Shown here piece after piece: positions 7,748-16,412 of a DNA stretch of 64,000 bases. This DNA is from Citromicrobium sp. GTDB lineage: Bacteria > Pseudomonadota > Alphaproteobacteria > Sphingomonadales > Sphingomonadaceae. Position 1 is the stretch's first letter. Every line of letters starts with the position of its first letter. The stretch lies in assembly GCA_002729695.1 (NCBI GenBank), contig PBYQ01000032.1, forward strand, positions 100,136-164,135. The letters run 5' to 3'. The notes under the pieces were generated by a model that saw only the letters and a program-made list of their open reading frames with translations, did not search any database and had not been told where the DNA came from. The position numbers and the translations under genes were made by a program.

Positions 7748-9598
7748 CTATCCCCGCGCGATCGCCTCCGCGGTGATCATGCGCGCTTCAGCCTCCAGCC
7801 CGCTCTGCCGCAGGGCCGATACGATGTAATAGAGGTGCCGCGGAGTCATCCGGCTCCAGTCGTCACCCTGCATCCCCAAACCCATCAGCAAGCTGACCAG
7901 CGCGGCGTTGCGCACCTCGCCCGCGCGCCCGATCGCCTTGCTCCACGCCGTTTCGCGGCCAAGTTCCAGGCCAAGCTCGCGGTCCCACGTATTGCGTGTG
8001 CCGCTGGAGATTCGGCCCAGCCCGGCCAGGCCTGCGACCAGCAGCCCGGTGCGGGCGCGGCCCGTGCTGGAATCATTGTCGCTGAAGGAGTCGATTGCGT
8101 TGTTCGAAACCGGCTGCTTCGCATTAGGCAGCCCTACCGCAAGCATCCCCCAGCCCGCATCGCCTTCGTCGACGACATCGCTCCAGCGGGCCGCATCCAG
8201 ATCGAGACCGGCGGCAAGCATCGCCGCGATCAATGGTGCGGCATCGCCGGAGAACTGGTCCCCGGCCGGAATGCGCGCTGCGGCATAGGCGGTCAGTACC
8301 TGCCGATCGTAGGGGATCTGCGCATCTTCGCCCCACAGTGCGCGGATCGCAGCGACCCGCGCGGCGGGATCGGGGTCGACATAAGCCGTCCTCAGCTGCG
8401 CGGCGTCGGTGCCGATCGAACCTTCGTTGCCGCCCGCCGCGTAGGCCTGCGAATAGAGATCGATAAGCGCCGCGGAGGAGAAGATGCCTTCGCGTGCAGC
8501 GCGGCGCGCTCCGTCCACCCTCAAAGCCAGCGGGAGCGAGGGAAGCGATGCGGATACGCGCTGATAATACGGGCCTGCATCATCGAGCAGGCGGTCGGGG
8601 ATATCCATCCCCAGCGCGGCGGCGAGGCCGTACCGCCAGGGTGTCAGTTCGTCGACATCGTCCCACTCGATGGTGACCGTGCTGTTTCCAAGGCCCGCCG
8701 CACCGGCATAACGCTGCGCCAGCAAGACATCGATATCTTCGAGATCGCCGCGGCTCTGTGCATTGCGCATCCGCGCCAGTTCGTTGCGCGCGCGCCCGCT
8801 TTCACCGCCATAGGCGCTGCAGATAGAACGCAGCGCATCCCATTGCGCATCGTCGCGATAGCCGCCGCGCAGCACCGCGAGCGGGCAGGCACCCACGATA
8901 TCTCCCGTCGCGATGTACGAATCGACCGCAGCATCCGCGAGCCGCGTGTTCCACACATCGACGTCGACGTCCTGCGCGATCGCGCGGGCCGCACTGAATT
9001 CGCCCATCCGGTTGAGCAACTGGGCGCGCAATCCTGCGAACTCCACGCCGCTCATCCCGCTGGGCGCGGCGAGCCTGCTGGCAAGCGCGCGGCGCAGCGC
9101 GATATGTCCCCAGCGCGAGACGAGGCGGCCCTGCGTGCCGGTCAGCGCTGCACGGACAAGCGCCTGCGGCTGCTTTGCAAGCGAGGCTGCGGGCAATCCG
9201 CCCTCGGCCTCGTCGAGGATACCGACGCGGGTCGTCTCGCGACGCTGCGCTTTGGGAATGTCGTATTTGGGTTTGAGGCCCAACAGTTCGTCAAGCTCGT
9301 CCGTGTCGAGCGATTCCAGCTCTTCGAGCGTGGGCAGACGCGCGTTGCTGGCACTGGGCGCGCTCGGTTCCCCGCCGCCTTGCTCTTCGCCGTCGCCCTC
9401 GGGCGCAGCGGTCTCTGCGGGGGATGGAGCGGGGCTGGCGCTGGGCGGTGTAGGCGAAGGGCTCGGAGCAGGGGTCGCCTGCTGGGCTGGAGCCGGAGCG
9501 GCCGATTGCGCATTGCCCGCTGCGAAGGCGATCGGCGCACCAAGCACCGCAAGGGCGGCGCCGGCCAGCAGCGCCTGCCTGCTACCGAAAATACTCAT
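7748..9598 (-). CDS. Secreted or periplasmic protein of unknown function
   Basis: 616 residues from the ATG at 9598. That start is chosen because MSIFGSRQALLAGAALAVLGAPIAFA forms a clean signal peptide and its ATG overlaps the upstream stop as ATGA. After the signal comes a Pro/Ala/Ser-rich low-complexity linker (about residues 30-85). An acidic LPTLEELESLDTDELDELLGL element follows, then a long alanine-rich, helical region that looks like repeated helix pairs, with no catalytic motif I can recognise. It sits between the small membrane protein gene and xerD, all on the minus strand. Function unknown. Confidence 0.75.
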   Translation of the reverse strand: MSIFGSRQALLAGAALAVLGAPIAFAAGNAQSAAPAPAQQATPAPSPSPTPPSASPAPSPAETAAPEGDGEEQGGGEPSAPSASNARLPTLEELESLDTDELDELLGLKPKYDIPKAQRRETTRVGILDEAEGGLPAASLAKQPQALVRAALTGTQGRLVSRWGHIALRRALASRLAAPSGMSGVEFAGLRAQLLNRMGEFSAARAIAQDVDVDVWNTRLADAAVDSYIATGDIVGACPLAVLRGGYRDDAQWDALRSICSAYGGESGRARNELARMRNAQSRGDLEDIDVLLAQRYAGAAGLGNSTVTIEWDDVDELTPWRYGLAAALGMDIPDRLLDDAGPYYQRVSASLPSLPLALRVDGARRAAREGIFSSAALIDLYSQAYAAGGNEGSIGTDAAQLRTAYVDPDPAARVAAIRALWGEDAQIPYDRQVLTAYAAARIPAGDQFSGDAAPLIAAMLAAGLDLDAARWSDVVDEGDAGWGMLAVGLPNAKQPVSNNAIDSFSDNDSSTGRARTGLLVAGLAGLGRISSGTRNTWDRELGLELGRETAWSKAIGRAGEVRNAALVSLLMGLGMQGDDWSRMTPRHLYYIVSALRQSGLEAEARMITAEAIARG

Positions 9599-9759
9599 TG
9601 CCCGGCCTCTGCCAGATTGACCGTCTGTTCCATCGGATGCAGCGGTTCCTCCCCACCGTCCCACCAGGCCCAGCCAAGTATCACGAGCACCACGCCCGCA
9701 CCGATCGCGATCCGCTGTCGCACTTTTTGCGAAATCTCTATCTGCACGTGCCTCGACAC
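9595..9759 (-). CDS. Small single-span membrane protein, coupled to the secreted protein
   Basis: 54 residues from GTG 9759; an in-frame TAA lies two codons upstream, so this is the furthest possible start. A second GTG at 9747 would give 50 residues. It has a basic N-terminus (ISQKVRQR), one hydrophobic span (IAIGAGVVLVILGWAWW) and an acidic tail ending NLAEAGQ. The stop overlaps the start of the next gene by four bases (ATGA), the usual sign of translational coupling. GAAGG lies about 8 bases before GTG 9759. I do not recognise the family; with one membrane span it may partner the downstream secreted protein. Confidence 0.6.
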   Translation of the reverse strand: MSRHVQIEISQKVRQRIAIGAGVVLVILGWAWWDGGEEPLHPMEQTVNLAEAGQ

Positions 9760-9802
9760 CCTTTATTGCCTTCGCCCTAGCCCATCTCTACGCCGCCGAG
9801 CA

Positions 9803-10375
9803 ATGGAGACCGCGCATACACCTGCCGCGATGGCCCGCATCGACGCGCTTGCATCCCGGCTCGACCGGCCGATTGCGCTCGTCGGCCTGATGGGCGCGGG
9901 CAAGTCCACCGTGGGGCGAAAGCTCGCCACCCTGCTCCAAAGAAGCTTCATCGACGCCGACGACGCCATCGAAGAGGCGGCGAAACTCTCCATCGCGGAA
10001 ATCTTCAGCGAGTTCGGCGAAGACTATTTTCGCGACGGTGAACGCCGGGTGATTGCCCGCCTGATCGAGGAAGATCACGGCGTGATCGCGACCGGCGGCG
10101 GGGCCTTCGTCAATTCCGAAACGCGCCGCTTGCTGCTCGACAGGACGGTGTCCGTGTGGCTCGACTGCGACATAGAAACGCTGGTCGAACGGACCGCGCG
10201 GCGCGACAACAGACCGCTGCTCCGCGATGGCGATCCAGAGGCGATCCTGCGCCGTCTTTCGGCAGAGCGAGAGCCGTTCTATGCACAGGCGCATATCCGC
10301 GTCGAAGGTCAGGCGGGTCCGCATACGCGCACTGCGTGGGCGATCATCGAAGGGATCGAGCAATGGCTGTCGTGA
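9803..10375 (+). CDS. aroK: Shikimate kinase
   Basis: 190 residues from ATG 9803; an internal ATG at 9830 is an alternative start. Walker A is GLMGAGKST (G28-T36). The shikimate-binding residues appear in IDADDAIE and in the ATGGGAF motif, and the lid has RRDNRPLLR. It phosphorylates shikimate with ATP, step 5 of chorismate synthesis. The last 13 bases overlap the start of aroB, the enzyme for step 2, so the pair forms the common aroKB operon. It starts divergently from the secreted-protein operon on the minus strand. Confidence 0.96.
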   Translation: METAHTPAAMARIDALASRLDRPIALVGLMGAGKSTVGRKLATLLQRSFIDADDAIEEAAKLSIAEIFSEFGEDYFRDGERRVIARLIEEDHGVIATGGGAFVNSETRRLLLDRTVSVWLDCDIETLVERTARRDNRPLLRDGDPEAILRRLSAEREPFYAQAHIRVEGQAGPHTRTAWAIIEGIEQWLS

Positions 10376-11481
10376 ATGTCGCGCTCGCCGGGCGCAGTTA
10401 CGAAGTGCTGGTCGGGTCGGGCCTGCTCGGCCGGGTCCACTGTGAAGCGTATTCCTTTCTCGAACCCTACGGCCACAGGTCGATCCCCGTGGTCGCCGAC
10501 GCCAATGCGAAACGGCTGCTGGGCGAGCATCTGCAAGCGTCCTTTCGATCAGCAGGCCTGTCGATCGACTGGTACGAGGTGCCATCGGGCGAAGGATCGA
10601 AGAGCTGGGCGGAGCTTGAGAAGCTGACCGACTGGCTGCTCGATCGCGGCATCACCCGCTCCGATCACGTATTCGCGCTGGGCGGCGGGGTGGTCGGCGA
10701 CCTTGTCGGCTTCGCCTGTTCGATCCTGAAGCGCGGCTGCGGCTTCGTGCAACTGCCGACCACGCTGCTGGCGCAGGTCGATTCGAGCGTCGGTGGCAAA
10801 ACCGCGATCAACGCCAGCGCGGGCAAGAACCTGATCGGCGCGTTCCACCAGCCTTCGCTGGTGCTGGCCGACACCGCCTGCCTCGCCTCGCTCCCTATCC
10901 GCGAAATGCGCGCCGGGCTGGCGGAAGTGTTCAAATACGGTGTGCTGGGCGACGCGGAGTTCTTCGCGCGCGTCGATGCAGAGAGCAACGCGATCCTCTC
11001 GCACGACAACGACGTGCTCGAATCGGTCATCACCCATTGCGTCGGTATGAAAGCGCGGATCGTCGCGGAGGACGAGCGTGAGACGAAGGACGCGCGCGCA
11101 CTCCTGAACCTCGGCCACACTTTCGGCCACGCGCTGGAGGCGGAGACGGGCTTCTCCGACGCCCTGCTGCATGGCGAGGCCGTTTCGCTCGGCATGGTGC
11201 TGGCGGCGCGGTTCTCCGCGCGGCGCGGGCTGATCGGGCAGAGCGACGCGGAGCGTGTGACCCACGCGCTGGCGCGCGCCGGATTGCCGACCGAGATCGC
11301 CGCGCTGGGGCTCGAATGCGATGGTGCCACGCTGGCCGATCACATGCGCAACGACAAAAAGGCGGAAGCGACGACGGTCCCCTTCATCCTGCTGCGCGCC
11401 ATAGGAGAAGCCTACGTCGCACGCGACGTCGAGCTGACCGAGGTCGGCGCCTTCCTCGACGAGCAGCTGCAGGCGCACTGA
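10363..11481 (+). CDS. aroB: 3-dehydroquinate synthase
   Basis: 372 residues from ATG 10363 (MAVVNVALAGRSYEVLVG). It contains the NAD-binding GGGVVGDLVGFACSI motif, the QLPTTLLAQVDSSVGGKTAIN substrate loop and the zinc ligands in GLAEVFKYGV, LLNLGHTFGHALE and HGEAVSLGM. It cyclises DAHP to 3-dehydroquinate in the shikimate pathway. It overlaps aroK by 13 bases and is followed after 2 bases by a GNAT gene. Confidence 0.97.
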   Translation: MAVVNVALAGRSYEVLVGSGLLGRVHCEAYSFLEPYGHRSIPVVADANAKRLLGEHLQASFRSAGLSIDWYEVPSGEGSKSWAELEKLTDWLLDRGITRSDHVFALGGGVVGDLVGFACSILKRGCGFVQLPTTLLAQVDSSVGGKTAINASAGKNLIGAFHQPSLVLADTACLASLPIREMRAGLAEVFKYGVLGDAEFFARVDAESNAILSHDNDVLESVITHCVGMKARIVAEDERETKDARALLNLGHTFGHALEAETGFSDALLHGEAVSLGMVLAARFSARRGLIGQSDAERVTHALARAGLPTEIAALGLECDGATLADHMRNDKKAEATTVPFILLRAIGEAYVARDVELTEVGAFLDEQLQAH

Positions 11482-11483
11482 CG

Positions 11484-11954
11484 ATGGAGATCGAAATTCG
11501 CGAGGCGACGCTCGACGATCAGCAGGTGCGCGCGCTGGCGCTCGATCACGTCACGCAGATGCGCGCCGGATCGCCGCCGGGTCAGGCCTTCGCGCTCGAC
11601 CTCACGGGGCTAGACGATCCGGCGATCACGCTGTTCGGTGCGTGGCGCGGCGACGAGTTGCTCGGGATCGGGGCGCTGAAACGGCTCGGCGCGGAAGGCG
11701 CGGAGATCAAGTCGATGCGCACCCGCGCGGACGCGCTGCGTCAGGGAGTCGCGCGGGCTTTGCTGGAGGCGATCATCGCGCTGGCACGCGCTGAGGGGAT
11801 CGCGCGGCTAAGTCTCGAAACCGGGAATGGCCCGACGTTTGAACCCGCACTGGCGCTCTATCGCACGCGCGGCTTTCGAAATGGCGAAGCATTCGCCGAT
11901 TACGAGAACACCGACTTCAACCAGTGCCTGCATCTCGACCTGTCCTCCGACTGA
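11484..11954 (+). CDS. GNAT family N-acetyltransferase
   Basis: 156 residues from ATG 11484, two bases after the aroB stop. It shows the GNAT order: an N-terminal strand MEIEIREATLDDQQV, a central strand ELLGIGALKRLG, the acetyl-CoA pyrophosphate loop region MRTRADALRQGVARALLEAI, and a C-terminal strand-helix with LSLETGNG and ALYRTRGFRNGEAF. The acceptor is unknown. The position suggests co-transcription with aroKB but no functional link to the shikimate pathway is evident. Confidence 0.85.
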   Translation: MEIEIREATLDDQQVRALALDHVTQMRAGSPPGQAFALDLTGLDDPAITLFGAWRGDELLGIGALKRLGAEGAEIKSMRTRADALRQGVARALLEAIIALARAEGIARLSLETGNGPTFEPALALYRTRGFRNGEAFADYENTDFNQCLHLDLSSD

Positions 11955-11969
11955 TCGAAACGCCGCGGT

Positions 11970-12341
11970 TCAGAACAGCCGCGATCCGTCGGGCACTGGC
12001 TTATCGGGCGAGAACAGCACGACCTCGCCCGCCTCGTCCGCAAAGCCCAGAGTCAGCACTTCGGACATGACCGGCCCGATCTGGCGCGGCGGGAAGTTGA
12101 CTACCGCCGCGACCTGTCGCCCCACCAGTTCCTCGCGCGCGTAGTTCGCGGTGATCTGCGCGCTGGTCTTCTTCACGCCGATCGTCGGCCCGAAGTCGAT
12201 CTCCAGCCGATAGGCAGGCTTGCGCGCCTCGGGAAACTCGTGTGCCGCCACGACGGTGCCGACACGGATATCGACCGTGAGGAAGTCGTCGAAGCTGATC
12301 TGCTCACACGCCGGAGCATCGGGTTCGTGCGAGAGGTGCAC
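11970..12341 (-). CDS. CsaA-like tRNA-binding domain protein
   Basis: 123 residues with an OB-fold of the Trbp111/CsaA type: DFLTVDIRVGTVVAAHEFPEA, then KPAYRLEIDFG, then ITANYAREELVGRQVAAVVNF. CsaA has been described as an export chaperone and a structure-specific tRNA binder; which applies here is unknown. The GTG start overlaps the TAG stop of pccA by one base, so it is the last gene of the pccA transcript. Confidence 0.88.
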   Translation of the reverse strand: MHLSHEPDAPACEQISFDDFLTVDIRVGTVVAAHEFPEARKPAYRLEIDFGPTIGVKKTSAQITANYAREELVGRQVAAVVNFPPRQIGPVMSEVLTLGFADEAGEVVLFSPDKPVPDGSRLF

Positions 12342-14377
12342 TACTCCAGCTCCAGAATCACCTCGTCCACTGCCAGGCTGTCGCCCTCGGCGGCGTTGAT
12401 GGAGGAGATCGTGCCTTCCTTTTCGGCGCGGAGGATGTTTTCCATCTTCATCGCCTCGACCGTGGCGAGCGGCTGGCCCGGCTGGACCTCGTCACCCTCG
12501 GCCACGTGCAGCTTCACCAGCAGGCCGGGCATCGGGCAGATCAGCATCTTGGAAAGATCGGGCGGCTCCTTCTCGATCATGTGATCGAGCAGCGGGGCGA
12601 GGCGCGCAGGGACCGCGAGGCCCTTGTGCGTCTTGCCACGCGTGGTCAGCGCCCACATGGCACTGCTCGTCCGCCGCAACTGGATCGCCAGGTTCTCGCC
12701 ATTGCCGTTGGCGGCGGCGAGCACCATGCCCGGCTGCCAGTCGGTCGTGCCCGCGATCCATTCGCCATCGACGGTAGCCCCGCCCTGGCCGAGCTCCACT
12801 TCGAATGTGCGGCCGTCGATCTTCACGACCCAGTCGGACGGCACCCTGGGCGCACCATCGAGGCGGCCCGAGATCTGCCCCTCGTGCGCCATGACCGAGC
12901 ATTGCGCCCCGGCGATCAGCGCCGCGACCAGCTTCAGCCTCGGCTCGCCAACCGCCGCGCCCTGGAAGCCTTCGGGATATTCCTCGGCAATAAAGCCCGT
13001 GGTCAGCTCGCCCGAGCGGAAGCGCGGGTGCTGCATGATCGCGCTGAGGAAATCGATATTGTGCCCCGGCCCTTCGACGCGGAAGGCATCGAGCGCCTCG
13101 ACCTGCAAGTCCGCCGCGGCATCGCGGGTCGGGCCCCAGGTGATCAGCTTGGCGATCATCGGGTCGTAAAAGATCGAGACTTCCCCGCCTTCGAACACGC
13201 CGTCATCCACGCGGATCCCGCCGCCGCCCATCTCGTGCCCGCGCCGCCCGGCGGGGCCGCTCGCGCCCGTCCAGCCCGGAACCGGCGGTTCGTAACGGAC
13301 CAGCCGCCCGATGCTCGGCAGGAAGTTGCGGTACGGGTCTTCGGCATAGACGCGCGTTTCGATCGACCAGCCGTCGATTTTGATATCGTCCTGCTTGAAG
13401 GGCAGTTCCTCGCCCGCCGCCACGCGGATCATCCATTCGACCAAGTCGACGCCGGTGATCGCCTCGGTCACCGGGTGTTCGACCTGCAGGCGGGTGTTCA
13501 TTTCGAGGAAGTAGAAGCTCTCCCCCGTCTTGTCCGCGCCGCTGACGATCAGCTCGACCGTGCCCGCAGAGAAGTACCCGACCGCCTGCGACAGTGCGAC
13601 CGCCTGCTCGCCCATTGCTTTGCGCATTTCGGGCGTCACGAAGGGCGATGGCGCTTCCTCGACCACCTTCTGGTGACGGCGCTGGATGCTGCACTCTCGC
13701 TCGTTCAGGTAGAGCGTGTTTCCCTGCCGGTCGGCGAGGACCTGGATTTCGATGTGGCGCGGGTCTTCGATGAACTTTTCGATAAACACGCGGTCATCGC
13801 CAAACGAGTTCAGGCCTTCGCGCTTGGTCGCCTCGAACCCTTCTTCGACATCCTTGTCGTTCCAGGCGAGGCGCATGCCCTTGCCGCCACCGCCGGCGGA
13901 CGCCTTCATCATCACCGGATAGCCGATTTCGTTCGAGATCTTGAGCGCGTCCTCGGTGGTGTCGATCGCATCCTTGGAGCCCGGGACGACGTTGACGCCC
14001 GCTTCCTTGGCCAGCTTTTTCGACTCGATCTTGTCGCCCATCGCGGCGATCGCTTTCGCCGGCGGGCCGATGAAGACGATGCCTTCCTTGTCGAGCGCTT
14101 CGACAAAGCTCGCGCGTTCAGAGAGAAAACCGTAGCCCGGATGGACCGCTTCGGCCCCGGTCTGTTTGCACGCCTCGATGATCTTGTCCGCCAGCAGGTA
14201 GGATTCCGACGCTGGCGCAGGGCCGATATGCACCGCCTCGTCCGCCATCTTCACGAAGGGCGCGCGCGCATCGGCATCGGAATAGACCGCGACCGTCGCG
14301 ATCCCCATCCGCTGGCAGGTCTGGATCACGCGGCAGGCAATCTCACCGCGGTTGGCAATCAGGATCTTTTTGAACAT
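12341..14377 (-). CDS. pccA: Propionyl-CoA carboxylase alpha subunit (biotin carboxylase plus biotin carrier)
   Basis: 678 residues. The biotin carboxylase domain fills about residues 1-450 (FKKILIANRGEIACRV; glycine-rich ATP-grasp loop ASAGGGGKGMRL; biotin carboxylase signature FLEMNTRLQVEHPVTE). A middle BT domain follows, then a C-terminal biotinyl domain with EAMKMEN, biotin attached to the lysine near 644. It carboxylates biotin for transfer by PccB to propionyl-CoA. The length and BT domain match PCC/MCC alpha subunits; linkage to pccB, epimerase and mutase genes favours PCC. It overlaps the LprI-like gene by one base and csaA by one base. Confidence 0.93.
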   Translation of the reverse strand: MFKKILIANRGEIACRVIQTCQRMGIATVAVYSDADARAPFVKMADEAVHIGPAPASESYLLADKIIEACKQTGAEAVHPGYGFLSERASFVEALDKEGIVFIGPPAKAIAAMGDKIESKKLAKEAGVNVVPGSKDAIDTTEDALKISNEIGYPVMMKASAGGGGKGMRLAWNDKDVEEGFEATKREGLNSFGDDRVFIEKFIEDPRHIEIQVLADRQGNTLYLNERECSIQRRHQKVVEEAPSPFVTPEMRKAMGEQAVALSQAVGYFSAGTVELIVSGADKTGESFYFLEMNTRLQVEHPVTEAITGVDLVEWMIRVAAGEELPFKQDDIKIDGWSIETRVYAEDPYRNFLPSIGRLVRYEPPVPGWTGASGPAGRRGHEMGGGGIRVDDGVFEGGEVSIFYDPMIAKLITWGPTRDAAADLQVEALDAFRVEGPGHNIDFLSAIMQHPRFRSGELTTGFIAEEYPEGFQGAAVGEPRLKLVAALIAGAQCSVMAHEGQISGRLDGAPRVPSDWVVKIDGRTFEVELGQGGATVDGEWIAGTTDWQPGMVLAAANGNGENLAIQLRRTSSAMWALTTRGKTHKGLAVPARLAPLLDHMIEKEPPDLSKMLICPMPGLLVKLHVAEGDEVQPGQPLATVEAMKMENILRAEKEGTISSINAAEGDSLAVDEVILELE

Positions 14378-14775
14378 CAGTTAGGCATCTCAACATATTG
14401 GCGCAGTTGGGCGGTGCGTGCCTCGGTCAGGGCTTCGAGGCAACCGTTCTGTAGCAAGGGCCAGATAGTCCCGCCGTTTTCGCGCTCTCCGTTCTCGGCA
14501 AGGCAGTGGGCGTCCCGAAACGTGAGCCATGCGCGCTGCGCGGCAAGGAGGCGCGCGTGCGCATCGGTGGCACCATCATATTCGGCCGCGTCGCGATCCA
14601 TTTCCTTCGCACGCTGCGAAGCGCGAGACCACGCCGCGTTCAGTTCGGCATCGGCCCGCTGGTAGGACTGCCACGAACAGATATTCATGTCGGTCTGCGT
14701 CATCGCGTTTTCGCAATCGACTTGCGGCTGCGCGGCTTGCGCCGCGGAAAACAGCAGCATTGCGGCAAGGATCAT
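14377..14775 (-). CDS. LprI-like (DUF1311) secreted protein
   Basis: 132 residues with an N-terminal signal (MILAAMLLFSAAQA) and the DUF1311 pattern: DCENAMTQTDMNICSWQSYQ, then LNAAW, then LLAAQRAWLTFRDAHC, then a C-terminal cysteine. The cysteines are probably disulfide-bonded in the periplasm. LprI of Mycobacterium is a lysozyme inhibitor; for most members the role is unknown. Its start overlaps the DUF3445 gene as ATGA, and its stop overlaps the pccA start (TGATG), so it is a fully coupled member of the operon. Confidence 0.85.
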   Translation of the reverse strand: MILAAMLLFSAAQAAQPQVDCENAMTQTDMNICSWQSYQRADAELNAAWSRASQRAKEMDRDAAEYDGATDAHARLLAAQRAWLTFRDAHCLAENGERENGGTIWPLLQNGCLEALTEARTAQLRQYVEMPN

Positions 14776-15572
14776 GGTCCGGCCTCCTCTTCTCGTACCT
14801 TCGCATAGCCGATTAACGCATGAGCGTAAGCCCCCGCGCCCCTGCGTTCCCCCTCCCCATCGAGCAGGCTGCGCATTGCCTGCGCGAGACGCTGGACATT
14901 GCCAAGCGAGATATCGCGCAGTGGCGACACGTAGATGCCGATAGTGAACAGGATCGCCCCGGTTTGCGGCAGGCGACGCAAAGTCTGGCGCTCTGAGCGG
15001 ACGAACAGCGTGCTGCCGGCGTTATCCGCCGTGACATGCGCAAAAGCCCGTTCGGGAGGACCGGCAACCCAGCGGCGCGCGCCGGTCGCAGCGATAAACC
15101 AGTTGCATCGCCCGTAGATTGCGCCCGGCTTGAGCTTCGCCATGAAGTGATCCACCCCGCTGGCCAGCTGTTCCTCGTACCCCTGGATCGGCGCGTGGAG
15201 CGCTCTTAGCGGCAGGCCAAGCTTGTCGGCGGGCGTCCAGTCGGATGGCCATGCGACCGCCGCGCCGACGAGGCGGTATTGTTCTTCGTCACCACGGCGG
15301 GTGAGCAGGCACATATCCTCGTGGTGGGCCGCAGCTGCTTCGGGCAATGCCCCGTCGAGGCCGAGCATGGCCGCAAGTTCACGGCCCGCAGGATCGCCCT
15401 CCGGCAAGAGCTGGACGCCTTCCGGAAAAGCATCGAAGCCTGCCGTACGCGCGGCCAGCTCGGGTCCGGGCTGTAGCCACTCGCTCCCGTCCAGCTTGGC
15501 GAGCCCCATCTTCAGCACGCCGCCACCGCGCGCCTTGGGCAGCAACTCGTCGACGGAGAAGCCGAGTGACAA
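14772..15572 (-). CDS. DUF3445 protein (heme-dependent oxidative N-demethylase family)
   Basis: 266 residues from a TTG at 15572. The TTG is forced because an in-frame TAG (15576-15578, the stop of the upstream gene) lies one codon before it. Family features include LKMGLAKLDGSEWLQ near the N-terminus, EDMCLLTRRGDEEQYRL, and the segment WFIAATGARRWVAGPPERAF. Characterised members of this family are heme enzymes that oxidatively demethylate amines; the substrate here is unknown. It sits 3 bases after the esterase gene and is coupled to the LprI-like gene. Confidence 0.8.
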   Translation of the reverse strand: MSLGFSVDELLPKARGGGVLKMGLAKLDGSEWLQPGPELAARTAGFDAFPEGVQLLPEGDPAGRELAAMLGLDGALPEAAAAHHEDMCLLTRRGDEEQYRLVGAAVAWPSDWTPADKLGLPLRALHAPIQGYEEQLASGVDHFMAKLKPGAIYGRCNWFIAATGARRWVAGPPERAFAHVTADNAGSTLFVRSERQTLRRLPQTGAILFTIGIYVSPLRDISLGNVQRLAQAMRSLLDGEGERRGAGAYAHALIGYAKVREEEAGP

Positions 15573-15575
15573 GGC

Positions 15576-16412
15576 CTAGCCCGCGCAATCCACGGTGAAG
15601 CCCCATTCCTCGTCGAAATCGGTACCGGTCGGGAACAGGAACTGGAGCGCCTGCGGGGTCAGCACGTGATAGGCGGTCGCGTGGGTCAGGTCGCTACGCG
15701 GCAGCAGGCAGCCCTTGTCCCCGGCCGCTTGCGCGAGCAGCCGGGTGCCCTTCTCGGTCATCGGGCCTTCGTTGGAGAAACTGAGCAGGATCGGCCCGCG
15801 CTCGCGCCCGTCCTTCACCACACCCGCCGCCGACTTGCCCAGCGCGATATCGTGCCACCACAGGCTCGGGTCGATCGCGGCGTATCTGTCGAACAGGTCT
15901 GGCTCGACCAGCCAGGTCTCTGCGATGAACAGCCCGGCGAGCGACTCGCCCATCACCGCATCTTCGCCGCTGGTGCGATAATTCGCTTCGATCAGCGGCT
16001 TAACCTTGTCGCGGATGAAGGCGCGAAACTTCGCGGAATCGCCTGCGGTGGGGAAGAGATTGCGCTCTTCGGCATTGCCCTTGTCGCCGATCAGCTCGGC
16101 ACGGCGATCGTCGGTCTGGATGCCGACCACGATCACCGGCTGCGACCGGCCCCACAGGGCATTGAGCGCGGTGGTGCCGACAACGTGGTGGAAATCCTGA
16201 TCGAGCCCACCGTCGATCAGGTAGAGCACCGGATACCCCCCGGACCCTTCCGCATAACCATCGGGCAGGTAGACGTTGATCTGATGCGGATCGCCGTCGG
16301 CATAGTCGATCAGATAGGTGGTACCGATGGTGATCGGTTCGGCGCTGCCCGGCTCCTGCGCCACGAGCGGGCCGGAGAGCACCAGCGCGATCAGCGCGAG
16401 AAGCATTCTCAC
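15576..16412 (-). CDS. Alpha/beta-hydrolase esterase, secreted
   Basis: 278 residues from GTG 16412. This start overlaps the bioB stop as GTGA and has GGAG eight bases upstream; ATG 16406 is the alternative. A signal peptide ([16 protein letters not shown]) precedes an alpha/beta-hydrolase of the putative esterase (Fes/IroE, esterase D-like) type: [10 protein letters not shown], the nucleophile elbow GESLAG with S157, and PSLWWHD. The C-terminal catalytic histidine is probably HATAYH. It should act in the periplasm. No siderophore genes are nearby, so the substrate is open. Confidence 0.85.
   Translation of the reverse strand: MRMLLALIALVLSGPLVAQEPGSAEPITIGTTYLIDYADGDPHQINVYLPDGYAEGSGGYPVLYLIDGGLDQDFHHVVGTTALNALWGRSQPVIVVGIQTDDRRAELIGDKGNAEERNLFPTAGDSAKFRAFIRDKVKPLIEANYRTSGEDAVMGESLAGLFIAETWLVEPDLFDRYAAIDPSLWWHDIALGKSAAGVVKDGRERGPILLSFSNEGPMTEKGTRLLAQAAGDKGCLLPRSDLTHATAYHVLTPQALQFLFPTGTDFDEEWGFTVDCAG

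Noticed and set aside
7679..10375. An 898-codon plus-strand open frame spanning the antisense of the secreted protein gene and aroK.
   Set aside because: Only the last 190 codons (from 9803) are aroK. The rest is the antisense of a real minus-strand gene; long antisense frames are expected in GC-rich DNA, and the composition (Arg/Gly/Ala/His) is not protein-like.
12506..14665. A 719-codon plus-strand open frame opposite pccA, and a similar one (646 codons) opposite the mutase at 18540-20480.
   Set aside because: Both are exact shadows of strongly conserved enzymes on the other strand, rich in Arg/His/Asp. No ribosome site or recognisable domain.
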